From: Betaproteobacteria bacterium
GTDB taxonomy: Bacteria; Pseudomonadota; Gammaproteobacteria; Burkholderiales; SG8-39
Length of the DNA: 58,472 nt
Reading direction: 5' to 3'
NCBI GenBank assembly: GCA_004298385.1
Contig: SCTX01000155.1
Span: forward strand, 1 to 58,472
The position numbers and the translations under genes are program-made. The notes beneath the pieces were generated by a model, which did not search any database, had not been told where the DNA came from, and saw only the letters and a program-made list of their open reading frames with translations. Of the stretch, positions 38,001 to 47,159 are shown piece by piece (position 1 is the first letter of the stretch; the number at the start of each line of letters is the position of its first letter).

Positions 38001-38527
38001 GCCTCCACCACGCGCATGCCGCGGCCGCCGCCGCCCCAGCTTGCCTTGAGCATGAGCGGATAGCCGACTTTCGTCGCTTCCCTCTTCGCCACTTCAATGT
38101 CCCGCGGCAGCGCGCCGGTGGCGGGCAACACCGGCACCCCCACCGACAGCGCCAAGTTGCGCGCCGCGACCTTGTCGCCCAAGGTGCGCATCACCTCCGG
38201 CCGCGGACCGATGAAAGTAATGCCGGCGTTGGCGCAGGCTTGAGCGAAATCGGGATTCTCGGACAGGAATCCGTAACCCGGATGGATGGCATCGACCCGG
38301 GCTTCGCGCGCGATGCGGATGATGTCGTCGATGTCGAGGTAGGCGGCGATCGGTTTCTTGCCCTCGCCCACCAGATAGGATTCGTCCGCCTTAAAGCGGT
38401 GCAGCGCGAAACGATCCTCGGCGGAGTAGATAGCGACGGTGCGGATGCCCATTTCCGCGGCGGCCCGCATCACGCGGATGGAGATTTCGCTGCGGTTGGC
38501 GACGAGGATGGAAGTGATTTTCTTCAT
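35081..38527 (-). CDS. pyc: Pyruvate carboxylase
   Basis: This 1148-residue single-chain enzyme makes oxaloacetate from pyruvate and bicarbonate. Biotin carboxylase spans ~1-450 (ILVANRSEISIRVMRAA, then the ATP-grasp [13 protein letters not shown] and ERDCSVQRRNQKVVE). Carboxyltransferase follows from ~530 (LTDTTLRDAHQSLFATR, metal-binding HTHDTSG). The conserved PYC domain comes next, and a biotinyl domain closes with EAMKMETV, Lys1114. It replenishes the TCA cycle. It stands alone leftward, 220 bp upstream of the hydrolase. A second biotin carboxylase (accC) lies at 54 kb. Confidence 0.96.
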   Translation of the reverse strand: MKKITSILVANRSEISIRVMRAAAEMGIRTVAIYSAEDRFALHRFKADESYLVGEGKKPIAAYLDIDDIIRIAREARVDAIHPGYGFLSENPDFAQACANAGITFIGPRPEVMRTLGDKVAARNLALSVGVPVLPATGALPRDIEVAKREATKVGYPLMLKASWGGGGRGMRVVEAAADLPGHLEAGRREALAAFGNDAVYLEKLVRRARHVEVQVLGDTEGNLVHLFERDCSVQRRNQKVVERAPAPYLEQARRADLCDTALKLARAARYSHAGTIEFLLDADTGAFYFIEVNPRIQVEHTVTEEVTGIDLVKAQIRVSEGAKIGDPDGFLPAQEDIRLNGHAVQCRITTEDPENGFTPDYGRLAAYRSAAGFGIRLDAGTAYTGAVITPFYDSLLVKVTAWGHNPDEAASRMDRALREFRVRGLFTNLQFLENVIAHPLFRSGECTTRFIDETPALFQFRPRRDRATKLLEFVGDVTINGNPEMKGRKSPGGPAAKAHKPHRDLATPAPPGSRDRLRMLGPEKFAQWMKDEKRVLLTDTTLRDAHQSLFATRMRTHDMLEIAPYYARMAPELFSLECWGGATFDVAMRFLKEDPWQRLTQLRGAIPNILLQMLLRGSNAVGYTNYPDNVVKYFVQQAAKNGIDLFRVFDSLNWVENMRVAMDAVLETGALLEAAICYTGDLFDAKRPKYKLNYYVDLAKQLEKAGAHVLGIKDMAGVCRPRAARELVRVLRQEVGLPIHFHTHDTSGIAAASVLAAIDSGADAVDGALDAMSGLTSQPNLGAIAAALAGSERDPGLNLDSLQELSHYWEDVRRYYAPFESDMRAGTQGVYRHEMPGGQYTNLREQARAMGLEHRWSQVEKTYAEVNLLFGDIIKVTPTSKVVGDMALFMLAHNLSAADVADPKKEIAFPSSVVALFRGEVGFPADGFPEQLQKKVLKEAKPIEGRAAKHLRAVDLEAMRAEAAAAIKGAVSDEDLASYLMYPREFREFAEHRARYEDVSVIPTPVFFNGMREGEEVAIAIERGKVLAVRLQGRSEPDDEGYCRLFFELNGQARATRVPKAGIAGAVSKHPKIDERNPNHVGAPMSGSIVTVSAQAGQCVEKGEALVSLEAMKMETVLRADRDAMVKAVYIKPGDRVAAKDLLMEME

Positions 38528-38670
38528 GTCGCCCTATGTTACCGGATTCTGGGCCGCGCACCCGGTCCGCCGCCGCTACCGCGCCGGGTCACCACCTGGC
38601 GCCGCGCGCTTACCCCGGAGGCGCGTGCCGGCGGGCAAGCACGAGAATTTCGCGAGCACAGGGATGGGGC

Positions 38671-38705
38671 AGAAAGAAAAACGGGCATCCAATGCGGATG
38701 CCCGG
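38671..38705 (-). terminator. Intrinsic terminator after amtB
   Basis: On the minus strand CGGGCATCC pairs perfectly with GGATGCCCG around a 5-nt loop. TTTTTCTTTC follows. It lies 43 bp after the amtB stop and should end the porin-glnK-amtB transcript. Confidence 0.88.
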
Positions 38706-38747
38706 CGTATGAAATCCGTTCCCGCGGGAGCGGTTCCCCGCTTGCGC

Positions 38748-40265
38748 TTATACGTGGTACGCGGTCTCTCCGTGCGAGGTCACGTCCAGGCCTTCGCGCT
38801 CGTCCTCTTCCGGCACGCGCAAGCCGATGACCATGTCGACGATCTTGTACGCGATGTACGCCACCACGCCCGACCAGACGATGGTGGTGATTACGCCGGT
38901 CGCCTGGATCATGAGCTGCCCCATGATCGAGTAGTCGGGAGCCGTCTTGTTGGCGACATAGTCGTAGATGCCGACGCCGCCAAGCGCAGGCGCGGCAAAC
39001 ACACCGGTACCCAGGGCACCGATGATCCCGCCCACGCCGTGCACGCCGAACACATCGAGCGAATCGTCTGCGCCAAGCATGCGCTTCAAGCCGCTCACGC
39101 CCCAAAGGCATAACGCGCCGGCGACGAGGCCCAATACGATGGCGCCCATCGGACCGACGAAGCCGCAAGCCGGGGTTATGGCCACCAGGCCGGCGACTGC
39201 GCCGGAGGCGGCGCCGAGCATCGAGGGCCTGCCCTTGAACATGTTCTCGAAGAACAGCCATGACAGCGCCGCGGCGGCAGTCGCAACCAGGGTGTTGACG
39301 AACACCAGGGCGGCGGTGCCGGTGGCCTCGAGGTTGGAGCCCACATTGAAGCCGAACCACCCCACCCACAGGAGCGAAGCGCCCACCATGGTCAGCGTAA
39401 GGCTGTGCGGCGTCATGGCTTCCTTGTTGTAGCCAATACGCTTGCCGATCACGTAGGCACCGACCAAAGCCGCAACGCCGGCGTTGATATGCACTACCGT
39501 GCCGCCCGCGAAATCGAGCGCGCCCTTCTGGAACAGCCAGCCCGCGGTCGCCGTGGCTTTTTCCGCCGCCGCCACATCGGTGAAGGCGTCCGGACCGGAC
39601 CAGAACCAGACCATGTGCGCGATCGGCAGATAGGCGAAGGTAAACCACAGCGCCATGAACAGCAGCACCGCCGAGAATTTTACCCGCTCGGCGAACGCAC
39701 CCACGATCAAGCAAGGCGTGATCGCGGCGAAGGTCAACTGGAATACGACATAGATGTATTCCGGAATCACCACGCCCTTGCTGAAGGTCGCGGCGGTGGA
39801 GTCGGCGTTCATCCCGGCCAGGAACAAGCGTGAAAAGCCGCCGAAAAAGGCGTTACCCTCGGTGAAAGCGATACTGTAGCCGTAGAACACCCACAACACG
39901 CTGATCAGGCAGAAGGTGACGAACACTTGCATCAGCACCGACAGCATGTTCTTGGCGCGCACCAGTCCACCGTAGAAAAGCGCGAGTCCGGGGATGGTCA
40001 TCAGAATCACCAGTACCGTGGCGACGATCATCCACGCAGTGTCGCCCTTGTTGGGCACCGGCGCCGGCGCCGGTGTCACTGCGGCTGCAGGTGCCGTGGC
40101 GGCCGGGGCGGCCGGCGCTGTTTCCGCGGGCTTGGCGTCGGCCGGCTTTGCCTCCGCCGCCTTCGCTGCCGCCGCAGGCGCGGCAGGCTTGTCCTGCGCG
40201 ATGACCGGAGCGGCAAGACTGCATGCGCCGAACAGCGCGAGTAGAGCTATCAATTTTTTCATCAT
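38748..40265 (-). CDS. amtB: Ammonium transporter AmtB
   Basis: This 505-residue ammonium channel has a signal peptide (to about VIA-QD). An Ala/Pro/Lys-rich linker of ~50 residues precedes the 11-TM core. Core features include TAWMIVATVLVILM at TM1, the twin histidines in VVHINAGVAALV and FGVHGVGGIIGALG, and the Phe-gate region. The extended N-terminus is typical of many beta- and alphaproteobacterial AmtB proteins. glnK lies 8 bp upstream, and the PII protein binds AmtB to close it when nitrogen is plentiful. Confidence 0.95.
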   Translation of the reverse strand: MMKKLIALLALFGACSLAAPVIAQDKPAAPAAAAKAAEAKPADAKPAETAPAAPAATAPAAAVTPAPAPVPNKGDTAWMIVATVLVILMTIPGLALFYGGLVRAKNMLSVLMQVFVTFCLISVLWVFYGYSIAFTEGNAFFGGFSRLFLAGMNADSTAATFSKGVVIPEYIYVVFQLTFAAITPCLIVGAFAERVKFSAVLLFMALWFTFAYLPIAHMVWFWSGPDAFTDVAAAEKATATAGWLFQKGALDFAGGTVVHINAGVAALVGAYVIGKRIGYNKEAMTPHSLTLTMVGASLLWVGWFGFNVGSNLEATGTAALVFVNTLVATAAAALSWLFFENMFKGRPSMLGAASGAVAGLVAITPACGFVGPMGAIVLGLVAGALCLWGVSGLKRMLGADDSLDVFGVHGVGGIIGALGTGVFAAPALGGVGIYDYVANKTAPDYSIMGQLMIQATGVITTIVWSGVVAYIAYKIVDMVIGLRVPEEDEREGLDVTSHGETAYHV

Positions 40266-40273
40266 GCATCTCC

Positions 40274-40636
<363 letters not shown>

Positions 40637-41539
40637 TCAGAACGTTTTAGTGACGGACAGCGCGACGCGATCGCGTCCGATATTCTTGCCGAAGGCGTTC
40701 AGGTACGCTGTCGTCTGGCCGTCCGGGGCCGCGTCCTTCGTGTCGGCACGGGTCCAAACCAGCGCGTAGGTGAAGCCCAGGTACTCCTTGGTCACGCCCA
40801 GCTTGTAGTCGGTATAGTCGAAGTAGTTGTTATTGCCGCCGGAGGCGCCCCAATACCCGACGTTGGCCTTGCCCGGATAGTTCTGTTTGCCGACATGGGC
40901 CAACAGGTTGAAACCGCTCTCGCCCAGGGGAACGGTCGCGGAGAGGTCAAGGTAGTCGGCTCCCTTGCCCTCGTTGACCCCGAAGGTGTTGGTGCTGATC
41001 CCCTTGGAATACTTCAGACTCACCCACTTGTAGCCGATCTGGCCGTAGAGCTCGGTCGTGTTGGGTTTGCGGTAGGCGCCGAGGTTATCGTATTTGCCGG
41101 GATAATAATATTGAACGGCACCCACGTCGTAGTTCCAATCGCCGCCGGCGAAGCTGTTCTTGAAGCCGCCGTAGAAGTCCCACTCCAAGCTCGCCGCATT
41201 GCTATTATTTGGCGTGTAGGGAGCGCCCGTGGCGCCCGGCGAGGCAAGTGAAATCGGAGCCGATCTGATGTTGGCGTTCTGGTCCGTGTACCAGGAAATG
41301 TTGGACAGCCAAGTGCCTGCGTAGAAGCCGCTCGCATGGGAATAATCCACGCCCCCCTGTATTGCCGGATCTCCATTGGTCTGAGTAAGGCCACGGAATA
41401 TGTACTGGCTGACGAGACCGACGTTTCCTGTAACCGTATGCGGCGATGCCACGGCAGCGGCAGGGGTGGTTTGAGCTGACACGGTCAGCGGCAGGAAAAA
41501 CGCGGCCGACGCGGCCGAAGTAAGCAATAGTTTGTGCAT
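40637..41539 (-). CDS. TorF family putative porin
   Basis: This 300-residue outer-membrane beta-barrel has a signal peptide ending VSA-QT. The family (Gcw_chp/TorF) pattern is seen in GNVGLVSQYIFRGLTQTNGDPAIQGGVDY and SGFYAGTWLSNISWY, and it ends in an aromatic residue (SVTKTF), as barrel proteins do. It is the first gene of a unit with glnK and amtB. It may help ammonium or another nitrogen source cross the outer membrane. That role is inferred from its location and from the promoter upstream. Confidence 0.88.
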   Translation of the reverse strand: MHKLLLTSAASAAFFLPLTVSAQTTPAAAVASPHTVTGNVGLVSQYIFRGLTQTNGDPAIQGGVDYSHASGFYAGTWLSNISWYTDQNANIRSAPISLASPGATGAPYTPNNSNAASLEWDFYGGFKNSFAGGDWNYDVGAVQYYYPGKYDNLGAYRKPNTTELYGQIGYKWVSLKYSKGISTNTFGVNEGKGADYLDLSATVPLGESGFNLLAHVGKQNYPGKANVGYWGASGGNNNYFDYTDYKLGVTKEYLGFTYALVWTRADTKDAAPDGQTTAYLNAFGKNIGRDRVALSVTKTF

Positions 41540-41585
41540 AGTGGCACTCCTTTATAAGTTAAAAAATATTAACGATTAAACTGTT

Positions 41586-41601
41586 AGCATGACGTGTGCC
41601 A
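41586..41601 (-). promoter_or_regulatory. Sigma-54 promoter of porin-glnK-amtB
   Basis: The minus strand reads TGGCACACGTCATGCT, against the consensus TGGCACGNNNNTTGCW. The GG at -24 and GC at -12 have exact spacing. Transcription would start near 41575, giving a 36-nt leader with AAGGAG just before the porin ATG at 41539. Confidence 0.75.
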
Positions 41602-41663
41602 GATTTTTATTTCATTAATTTCATGAGCTTGCGTAAAACACGCAGACATAGCTTTCCCCTCAC

Positions 41664-41710
41664 GCATCATCTTGGTGCGCCCCGATCTTCAACTGCACCG
41701 CTGCAGTGCG
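41664..41710. promoter_or_regulatory. Two NtrC-like enhancer sites
   Basis: TGCACCGCTGCAGTGCG (41694-41710) has the GCAC-N7-GTGC dyad of the NtrC site. GCATCATCTTGGTGC (41664-41678) has GCAT-N7-GTGC. The centres are about 31 bp apart (three helix turns) and lie roughly 95-130 bp upstream of the predicted start, the usual enhancer place. The site match is read by eye. Confidence 0.6.
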
Positions 41711-41784
41711 ATCAGTCGGGCCGCTTGCTGGTGCGTTATATCTGTCGTGATAGACTAAAAAACGAAAGAACAAAGGAGACTTAA

Positions 41785-42033
41785 ATGCAGCAAAACCGTC
41801 TGTTCGAGGAATTGAGCGGCAAGATCAGCGCGCTATTGGCGCAAAGTCCGGCCAAGGACGCGGAAAAAAACCTGCGCGCGCTGCTGGCAAGTTTTTTTGC
41901 CGGACTGGAATTGATTACACGCGAGGAATTCGACGTTCAGGCGAGGCTGCTCGCCCGCTCCCGTGAACAAATCAAAGCCCTCGAGACACGCGTCGCCGAG
42001 CTGGAAGCCAGGGTTTCCAAACCGGACGCCTGA
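41785..42033 (+). CDS. ubiK: Ubiquinone biosynthesis accessory factor UbiK
   Basis: This 82-residue coiled-coil protein of the YqiC/UbiK (BMFP) family works with UbiJ to help aerobic ubiquinone synthesis in E. coli. The pattern is clear: LFEELSGKISALLAQSP, then NLRALLASFFAGLELITREEFDVQARLL and a heptad-repeat C-terminus (ALETRVAELEARV). AAGGAG lies just upstream of the ATG. comM follows 5 bp later, the usual order in betaproteobacteria. Confidence 0.92.
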   Translation: MQQNRLFEELSGKISALLAQSPAKDAEKNLRALLASFFAGLELITREEFDVQARLLARSREQIKALETRVAELEARVSKPDA

Positions 42034-42038
42034 CCGGC

Positions 42039-43541
42039 ATGTCGCTCGCCGTGCTGCACAGCCGCGCGCTTAACGGCATGGATGCGCCCGAGGTCACGGT
42101 TGAAGTCCATCTGTCAGGCGGGTTGCCCAGTTTCACCATTGTCGGCCTGCCCGAGGCGGAAGTGAAGGAGGCCCGCGACCGGGTGCGCGCGGCGCTGGTG
42201 AACGCGCATTTCGAATTTCCCGCGCGCCGGCTCACGGTCAACCTCGCCCCGGCCGATCTGCCCAAGGAAAGCGGGCGTTTCGACTTACCTATCGCCCTGG
42301 GCATTCTTGCCGCTTCCGGACAACTGCCTGCCGATCGGCTGGACGAATACGAATTTGCCGGCGAGCTCTCGCTCACCGGCGATCTGCGCCCCATTCGTGG
42401 CGCGCTCGCCATGACTTACAAGGCGCACCGCTGCGGACGCGCTTTCGTGCTGCCGCGCGCGAGCGCGGAGGAGGCGAGCCTGGTACGCGACGCCCAAATC
42501 CTGCCGGCGAAAACATTGCTTGAGGTATGCGCGCACCTGGCCAGGAGGGAGAGTCTGCAGCCTTACATCGGGGAGCTTGCAGCCACGACTCAAGCCGATT
42601 ACCCCGATCTCGCCGACGTCAAAGGCCAAACGCAGGCCAAGCGGGCCCTGGAAATCGCGGCCGCAGGCGGGCACAGCTTGCTCATGCTCGGGCCGCCGGG
42701 CACCGGCAAGTCCATGCTGGCGGCGCGCTTCGCCGGGATACTCCCGCCGATGAGCGACGCAGAGGCGCTGGAATCGGCGGCGCTGCAATCGCTGGGTTCG
42801 GGCGGGTTTCGCGTCGAGCGGTTCCGTCGACGGCCGTTCCGCGCCCCGCACCACTCGGCTTCCAGCGTCGCCCTGGTCGGCGGCGGCGGCGATCCGCGCC
42901 CCGGCGAGATTTCGCTCGCCCATCATGGCGTGCTGTTCCTGGACGAGCTGCCCGAGTTCGAGCGCAAGGTGCTGGAGATGCTGCGCGAGCCGCTCGAGTC
43001 CGGGCGCGTGGCGATTTCGCGCGCGGCGCGCCAGGCTGAATTCCCCGCGCGCTTCCAACTGATCGCGGCGATGAACCCCTGCCCCTGCGGCTATCTCGGC
43101 CATTTCAGCGGCAAATGCCGTTGCACGCCGGATCAGGTGGCGCGCTATCGCGGCAGGATTTCCGGGCCGCTCATAGACCGGATCGACATCCATCTGGAAG
43201 TACCCGCCGTGCCGCAGGAAGATTTGCTGAAGCACACGAGCGGCGAAGCGAGCGGTGCGGTGCGCGCGCGCGTCGCCGCGGCGCACCGGGTCCAGATCGA
43301 TCGCCAAGGCAAGGCCAACGCCGAACTCGCCACGCGCGAGATCGACAAATGGTGCGCGCCGGATACGGCGGCCGAGGGCTTGCTCAGGCAGGCGATCGCG
43401 CGGCTCAAGCTGTCGGCGCGCGCTTATCACCGCGTGCTGAAACTGGCGCGCAGCATCGCCGACCTCGCCCGCAGCGAAGCGATTGCCGCCGCTCATGTCG
43501 CTGAAGCGATTCAGTACCGCAAGCTCGACCGGATGGCTTAG
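42039..43541 (+). CDS. comM: YifB/ComM family AAA+ ATPase
   Basis: This 500-residue Mg-chelatase-like helicase is of the ComM type, which drives branch migration during natural transformation. An N-terminal Lon-like domain (FTIVGLPEAEVKEARDRV) is followed by the AAA+ core: Walker A GPPGTGKSMLAARF, Walker B GVLFLDELPEF and sensor AAMNPCPCGYLGH. The zinc-like cysteine cluster CPCGYLG...CRC is typical. The C-terminal helices (ARAYHRVLKLARSIADLA) are complete. A deleted copy of its last part lies 6 kb downstream at 49181. Confidence 0.95.
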   Translation: MSLAVLHSRALNGMDAPEVTVEVHLSGGLPSFTIVGLPEAEVKEARDRVRAALVNAHFEFPARRLTVNLAPADLPKESGRFDLPIALGILAASGQLPADRLDEYEFAGELSLTGDLRPIRGALAMTYKAHRCGRAFVLPRASAEEASLVRDAQILPAKTLLEVCAHLARRESLQPYIGELAATTQADYPDLADVKGQTQAKRALEIAAAGGHSLLMLGPPGTGKSMLAARFAGILPPMSDAEALESAALQSLGSGGFRVERFRRRPFRAPHHSASSVALVGGGGDPRPGEISLAHHGVLFLDELPEFERKVLEMLREPLESGRVAISRAARQAEFPARFQLIAAMNPCPCGYLGHFSGKCRCTPDQVARYRGRISGPLIDRIDIHLEVPAVPQEDLLKHTSGEASGAVRARVAAAHRVQIDRQGKANAELATREIDKWCAPDTAAEGLLRQAIARLKLSARAYHRVLKLARSIADLARSEAIAAAHVAEAIQYRKLDRMA

Positions 43542-43608
43542 CTTTAGCAATAGTCTCGTCAGACATCATGGCCCCGTCTTACAACGCGGATGGCCCGTCT
43601 CCCTTTCA

Positions 43609-44475
43609 TCAAAATTGGCCTGAGGATTTTGCATCAAGCCCCAAGTCGAGCGCCGGCGCGCTATGCGTGATCCAGCCTGCCGATATGAGATCGACGCCGG
43701 TTGCGGCGACCGCGTTGACGTTTTCGAGCCGGATCCGGCCTGAAGCTTCGACCAGCGCACGGCCGTTAACCAAGCGCACCGCCTCGCGCATTTGTTCGGG
43801 CGTCATGTTGTCGAGCAGTACCGCGTCGACGCCGGTTTCCAGCGCTTCGGCGAGCTGCGCGAGGGTATCGACCTCGACTTCGATCTTGACGAATGGACCG
43901 GCCGCGTGACGACTGCGTACGATGGCATTGCGGATTCCGCCCGTCAGCGCGACATGGTTATCCTTGATCAGCACGGCATCGTCGAGGCCGAAACGATGAT
44001 TTAATCCACCACCGGCGCGTACCGCATGTTTTTCCAGCACGCGCAGGCCGGGGGTGGTCTTGCGGGTGCAAACGATGCGGGCGGAAAAGGGGCGCACGGC
44101 GTCGACAAGAGCCGCGGTTGCCGTGGCTACGCCGGATAGATGGCACAGCAGATTGAGCGCGACGCGCTCGGCAGACAATATGGCGCGAGCCGGTCCCTGG
44201 AGGCGTATCACGGTATCGCCCGGGCTGACGCGGCTGCCGTCCGGTTTTTCAATCACCACGGAAATCCTGGCGTCCAGCAGGCGAAAGGCTAGCGCGGCGG
44301 CATCGGTCCCCGCAACCACACCGCTCTGGCGCGACGCGATGACGCCGTCCATCGCGATGGACGGCGGGATGGTTGCGGCAGTGGTAATGTCACCGGCACG
44401 TCCGAGATCTTCAAGCAGTGCCGTGCGCACTATCGGCTCCAGCATGATTGTCGGAAGGGGTTCTGGCAACGGCAT
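43609..44475 (-). CDS. nadC: Quinolinate phosphoribosyltransferase
   Basis: This 288-residue enzyme forms nicotinate mononucleotide from quinolinate and PRPP. Motifs include LLEDLGRAGDITTAATIP, the Arg/Lys-rich active site IVCTRKTTPGLRVLEKHAV with GGGLNHR, and VDAVLLDNMTPEQM. The start overlaps the nadB stop (TAATG), so the operon order is nadA-nadB-nadC leftward. It is complete. Confidence 0.95.
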   Translation of the reverse strand: MPLPEPLPTIMLEPIVRTALLEDLGRAGDITTAATIPPSIAMDGVIASRQSGVVAGTDAAALAFRLLDARISVVIEKPDGSRVSPGDTVIRLQGPARAILSAERVALNLLCHLSGVATATAALVDAVRPFSARIVCTRKTTPGLRVLEKHAVRAGGGLNHRFGLDDAVLIKDNHVALTGGIRNAIVRSRHAAGPFVKIEVEVDTLAQLAEALETGVDAVLLDNMTPEQMREAVRLVNGRALVEASGRIRLENVNAVAATGVDLISAGWITHSAPALDLGLDAKSSGQF

Positions 44476-46046
44476 TACGCGCTCCTCGCCAATAAAGGTT
44501 TCGACTGAAATTTCGCCTTATGCATTTGCACATCGGCGAGCGAAAAACTACGCGAACGCGCTTGCAGCGCGGAGGGCGCCGGATAGTCGCGGCGGAAGTG
44601 CCCTCCCCTGCTTTCGGTTCGCTCGCATGCGGCGCGTGCGATGAGAAAACCGACCAGAGCGAGATCGGCGTTCAGCGAAAGCCGTGGCGCCGCAAACGCC
44701 AGCGCTTCGAGTTCGGAGCTGGCTGCTACCAAACCGGCATGGTCGCGGATCACGCCGACCGCTGCACTCATCAGGCGCCGGATTCTCGCGTGACTGGCAA
44801 GGTCGGTGTCGATACGAGTTGCCGCGGCTGAGGGTGGTAGAACGGCGATTCCGGCCTTCGCCGCTTCCCGGCCTGAGATATCCTCCGCGATCCAGCGCGC
44901 GTAGGCCAGCGCTTCCATCAGGGAGTTGCTCGCCAGCCGGTTCGCGCCGTGCAGACCGGTTGCTGCGACTTCGCCGCAAGCCCACAGACCCGGAACGGAA
45001 CTGCGGCCGGATTGATCCACGGCGACGCCACCCATGTGGTAATGCGCGGCCGGGCGCACGGGAATCGGCTGGGTCACCGGATCCAGTCCCGCGCGCCGGC
45101 AAAACGCGCTGACCGATGGGAACCGCGTGAGAAAATCTTCGCCGATGGAGCGCGCATCGAGATAGACCTCGTTTCCCGCCACCGTTTGCTGAAAAATTGC
45201 GCGCGCGACGACGTCGCGCGGCGCGAGTTCCCTGCCCGGAACTCCCTCCATGAAGCGTTCGCCTCTGGCGTTGATCAGAATCGCGCCTTCCCCGCGAACC
45301 GCTTCGCTCGCAAGCGGCATCGGGTCCTCGCCGACTGCAATCGCGGTCGGATGAAACTGGACGAACTCCATGTCGCGCAGGATTGCGCCGGCACGCGCGG
45401 CCAGGGCGATGCCGCTGCCGGTTGAACCGAGCGGGTTGGTCGTGTGCGCATAAAGCCCACCCACGCCGCCGGTCGCCAAAACCACCGCCCGAGCCGGCAG
45501 GCAGGTCATTTGTCCCCTGCGCTCGGCAACCACGCCTGCGACAGCGTCCTCACCGAGCACTAGATCGGTGATGCGCGCATCCTCGACGATATCGATGGCA
45601 GGCGAGGCGCGCGCCGCGCGGGCGAGCGCTTCCGCCACCACGCGGCCGGTGCTGTCGCCGCCGGCGTGGACGATGCGCCGGCGCGAATGCGCTGCCTCGA
45701 GGCCTAGCGCCAACTCGCCTGTGCCGGCGCGATCGAATACCGTGCCCCAGGCGATCAGATCGCCGATGCAGCTTGCCGCCGCGTCGGCGACGCGCTTGGC
45801 AACCGCGGGGTCGCACAGTCCTGCTCCTGCTGCCAGGGTATCGGCTAGATGCAGCGCGGGAGCGTCATCCTTGCCGATTGCGGCGGCGATGCCACCCTGT
45901 GCCCATGGAGTTGACGCTTCCGTGCCAAGCGCCGCCTTAGCGATCAGGGTCGTCGGCAACGGAGCAAGGCGGAGCGCCGTGGCCAAACCGGCGATCCCGC
46001 CGCCGATGACGACCACCCGACCCGAATTCTGCCGTAGCGAGCTCAT
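44475..46046 (-). CDS. nadB: L-aspartate oxidase
   Basis: This 523-residue FAD enzyme oxidises aspartate to iminoaspartate, the first step of de novo NAD synthesis. The FAD-binding motif is VVVIGGGIAGLATALRL, followed by STPWAQGGIAAAI and the active-site segment HRRIVHAGGDSTGRVV read here as HSRRRIVHAGGD. FHPTAIAVGED and GEVAATGLHGANRLASNSLMEAL are also diagnostic. The start at 46046 lies 7 bp after the nadA stop. Confidence 0.95.
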   Translation of the reverse strand: MSSLRQNSGRVVVIGGGIAGLATALRLAPLPTTLIAKAALGTEASTPWAQGGIAAAIGKDDAPALHLADTLAAGAGLCDPAVAKRVADAAASCIGDLIAWGTVFDRAGTGELALGLEAAHSRRRIVHAGGDSTGRVVAEALARAARASPAIDIVEDARITDLVLGEDAVAGVVAERRGQMTCLPARAVVLATGGVGGLYAHTTNPLGSTGSGIALAARAGAILRDMEFVQFHPTAIAVGEDPMPLASEAVRGEGAILINARGERFMEGVPGRELAPRDVVARAIFQQTVAGNEVYLDARSIGEDFLTRFPSVSAFCRRAGLDPVTQPIPVRPAAHYHMGGVAVDQSGRSSVPGLWACGEVAATGLHGANRLASNSLMEALAYARWIAEDISGREAAKAGIAVLPPSAAATRIDTDLASHARIRRLMSAAVGVIRDHAGLVAASSELEALAFAAPRLSLNADLALVGFLIARAACERTESRGGHFRRDYPAPSALQARSRSFSLADVQMHKAKFQSKPLLARSA

Positions 46047-46053
46047 GGTGGGC

Positions 46054-47073
46054 TCAGCGCAACGCGAGCATGCGCTCGATGCAGGCGCGGGCGCGCGCTG
46101 CATTATCCGGGGCGACGAGCACTTCATGCGTAAGCGTCTCGAGCGCATGGCGGATTTTAGGCAGGGTGATCCGGTTCATATGCGGGCAAAGCCGGCAGGG
46201 GCGAACGATCTCGGTATCCGGATATTGGGCGGCGATGTTGTCGCCCATCGAACATTCAGTCACGAGAGCTACGCGCGACGGCCGCTTCGCCGCGACGTAG
46301 TCGGCCATGGCCGCGGTGGAGCCGGCGAAATCGGCAGCAGCCACAACCTCCGGCGCGCATTCCGGGTGAGCCAGCACCGACACGCCGGGAAAACTTTCGC
46401 GCAGTTCGCTCACGTCTTGCGCAGTGAATCGAACATGCACCTCGCAGCGTCCGCGCCACGGAATGATCTCGACGCCGGTTTGCGCGGCGACGTTGGCTGC
46501 GAGGTACTCGTCCGGCAGAAAAATTACTTTTTCCGAGCCAAGGCTTTCGACTACCCGCAGCGCGTTGCCGGAGGTGCAGCAGATGTCGCTCTCCGCTTTC
46601 ACGCCGGCGCTGGTATTCACGTAAGCGACCACCGGCACGCCGGGATGGCGTTGCCGTAACGTCCTCACGTCGGCCGCGGTAATCGATTCGGCCAGCGAGC
46701 AACCGGCGCTTGGGTCGGGGATCAAGACCAGCTTGCCGGGGTTGAGCAGCTTCGCGGTCTCGGCCATGAAATACACGCCGCACATCACGATGACCTCGGC
46801 ATCGGCGCGTGCCGCCTCCCGCGCGAGGGCCAGGGAGTCCCCGACGATGTCCGCCACACCGTGGAATATCTCGGGTGTTTGATAATTATGGGCGAGAATC
46901 ACGGCGTTGCGCTCGCGCTTCAAGCGCAGGATGGCGTCGATCTCCGGCGCAAACTGCGGCCATTTGAACGTCGGTATGACAGAGCGGATGCGCGCAAAGA
47001 CCTGGGCGGTTCTTGCCGCTACCCCAGGCTCCACCAGGATGAAAGCTTGGTCGATCGGCTCATGCATCGGCAT
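46054..47073 (-). CDS. nadA: Quinolinate synthase
   Basis: This 339-residue 4Fe-4S enzyme condenses iminoaspartate with dihydroxyacetone phosphate. The three cluster cysteines are visible in [19 protein letters not shown] and [15 protein letters not shown]-type motifs are replaced by [12 protein letters not shown] near residue 60, typical of the family. AAGGAGG lies 5 nt before the ATG at 47073, which settles the start. It is the first gene of the nad operon and is preceded by two operator-like sites. Confidence 0.95.
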   Translation of the reverse strand: MPMHEPIDQAFILVEPGVAARTAQVFARIRSVIPTFKWPQFAPEIDAILRLKRERNAVILAHNYQTPEIFHGVADIVGDSLALAREAARADAEVIVMCGVYFMAETAKLLNPGKLVLIPDPSAGCSLAESITAADVRTLRQRHPGVPVVAYVNTSAGVKAESDICCTSGNALRVVESLGSEKVIFLPDEYLAANVAAQTGVEIIPWRGRCEVHVRFTAQDVSELRESFPGVSVLAHPECAPEVVAAADFAGSTAAMADYVAAKRPSRVALVTECSMGDNIAAQYPDTEIVRPCRLCPHMNRITLPKIRHALETLTHEVLVAPDNAARARACIERMLALR

Positions 47074-47085
47074 GATCGCCTCCTT

Positions 47086-47102
47086 ATACTCAAAGTAAGT
47101 AT
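47086..47102. promoter_or_regulatory. nadA-proximal operator candidate
   Basis: ATACTCAAAGTAAGTAT has ATACT/AGTAT ends in dyad. It lies 13 bp before the nadA ATG and matches 14 of 17 bases of the second site at 47160. Its place would block translation-proximal transcription of nadABC. The likely binder is the adjacent NadQ-type protein (inference). Confidence 0.55.
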
Positions 47103-47110
47103 TAATGGGG

Positions 47111-47138
47111 TCAAGAAAACCCGGCACACCGCCGGGTT
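47111..47138 (-). terminator. Intrinsic terminator after the NadQ gene
   Basis: On the minus strand AACCCGGC pairs perfectly with GCCGGGTT around a 5-nt loop, followed by TTCTTG. It lies between the two operator-like sites, so the nadQ transcript ends before nadA. The U-tract is weak. Confidence 0.65.
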
Positions 47139-47159
47139 CGGAGAAATTATAGCAGATTA

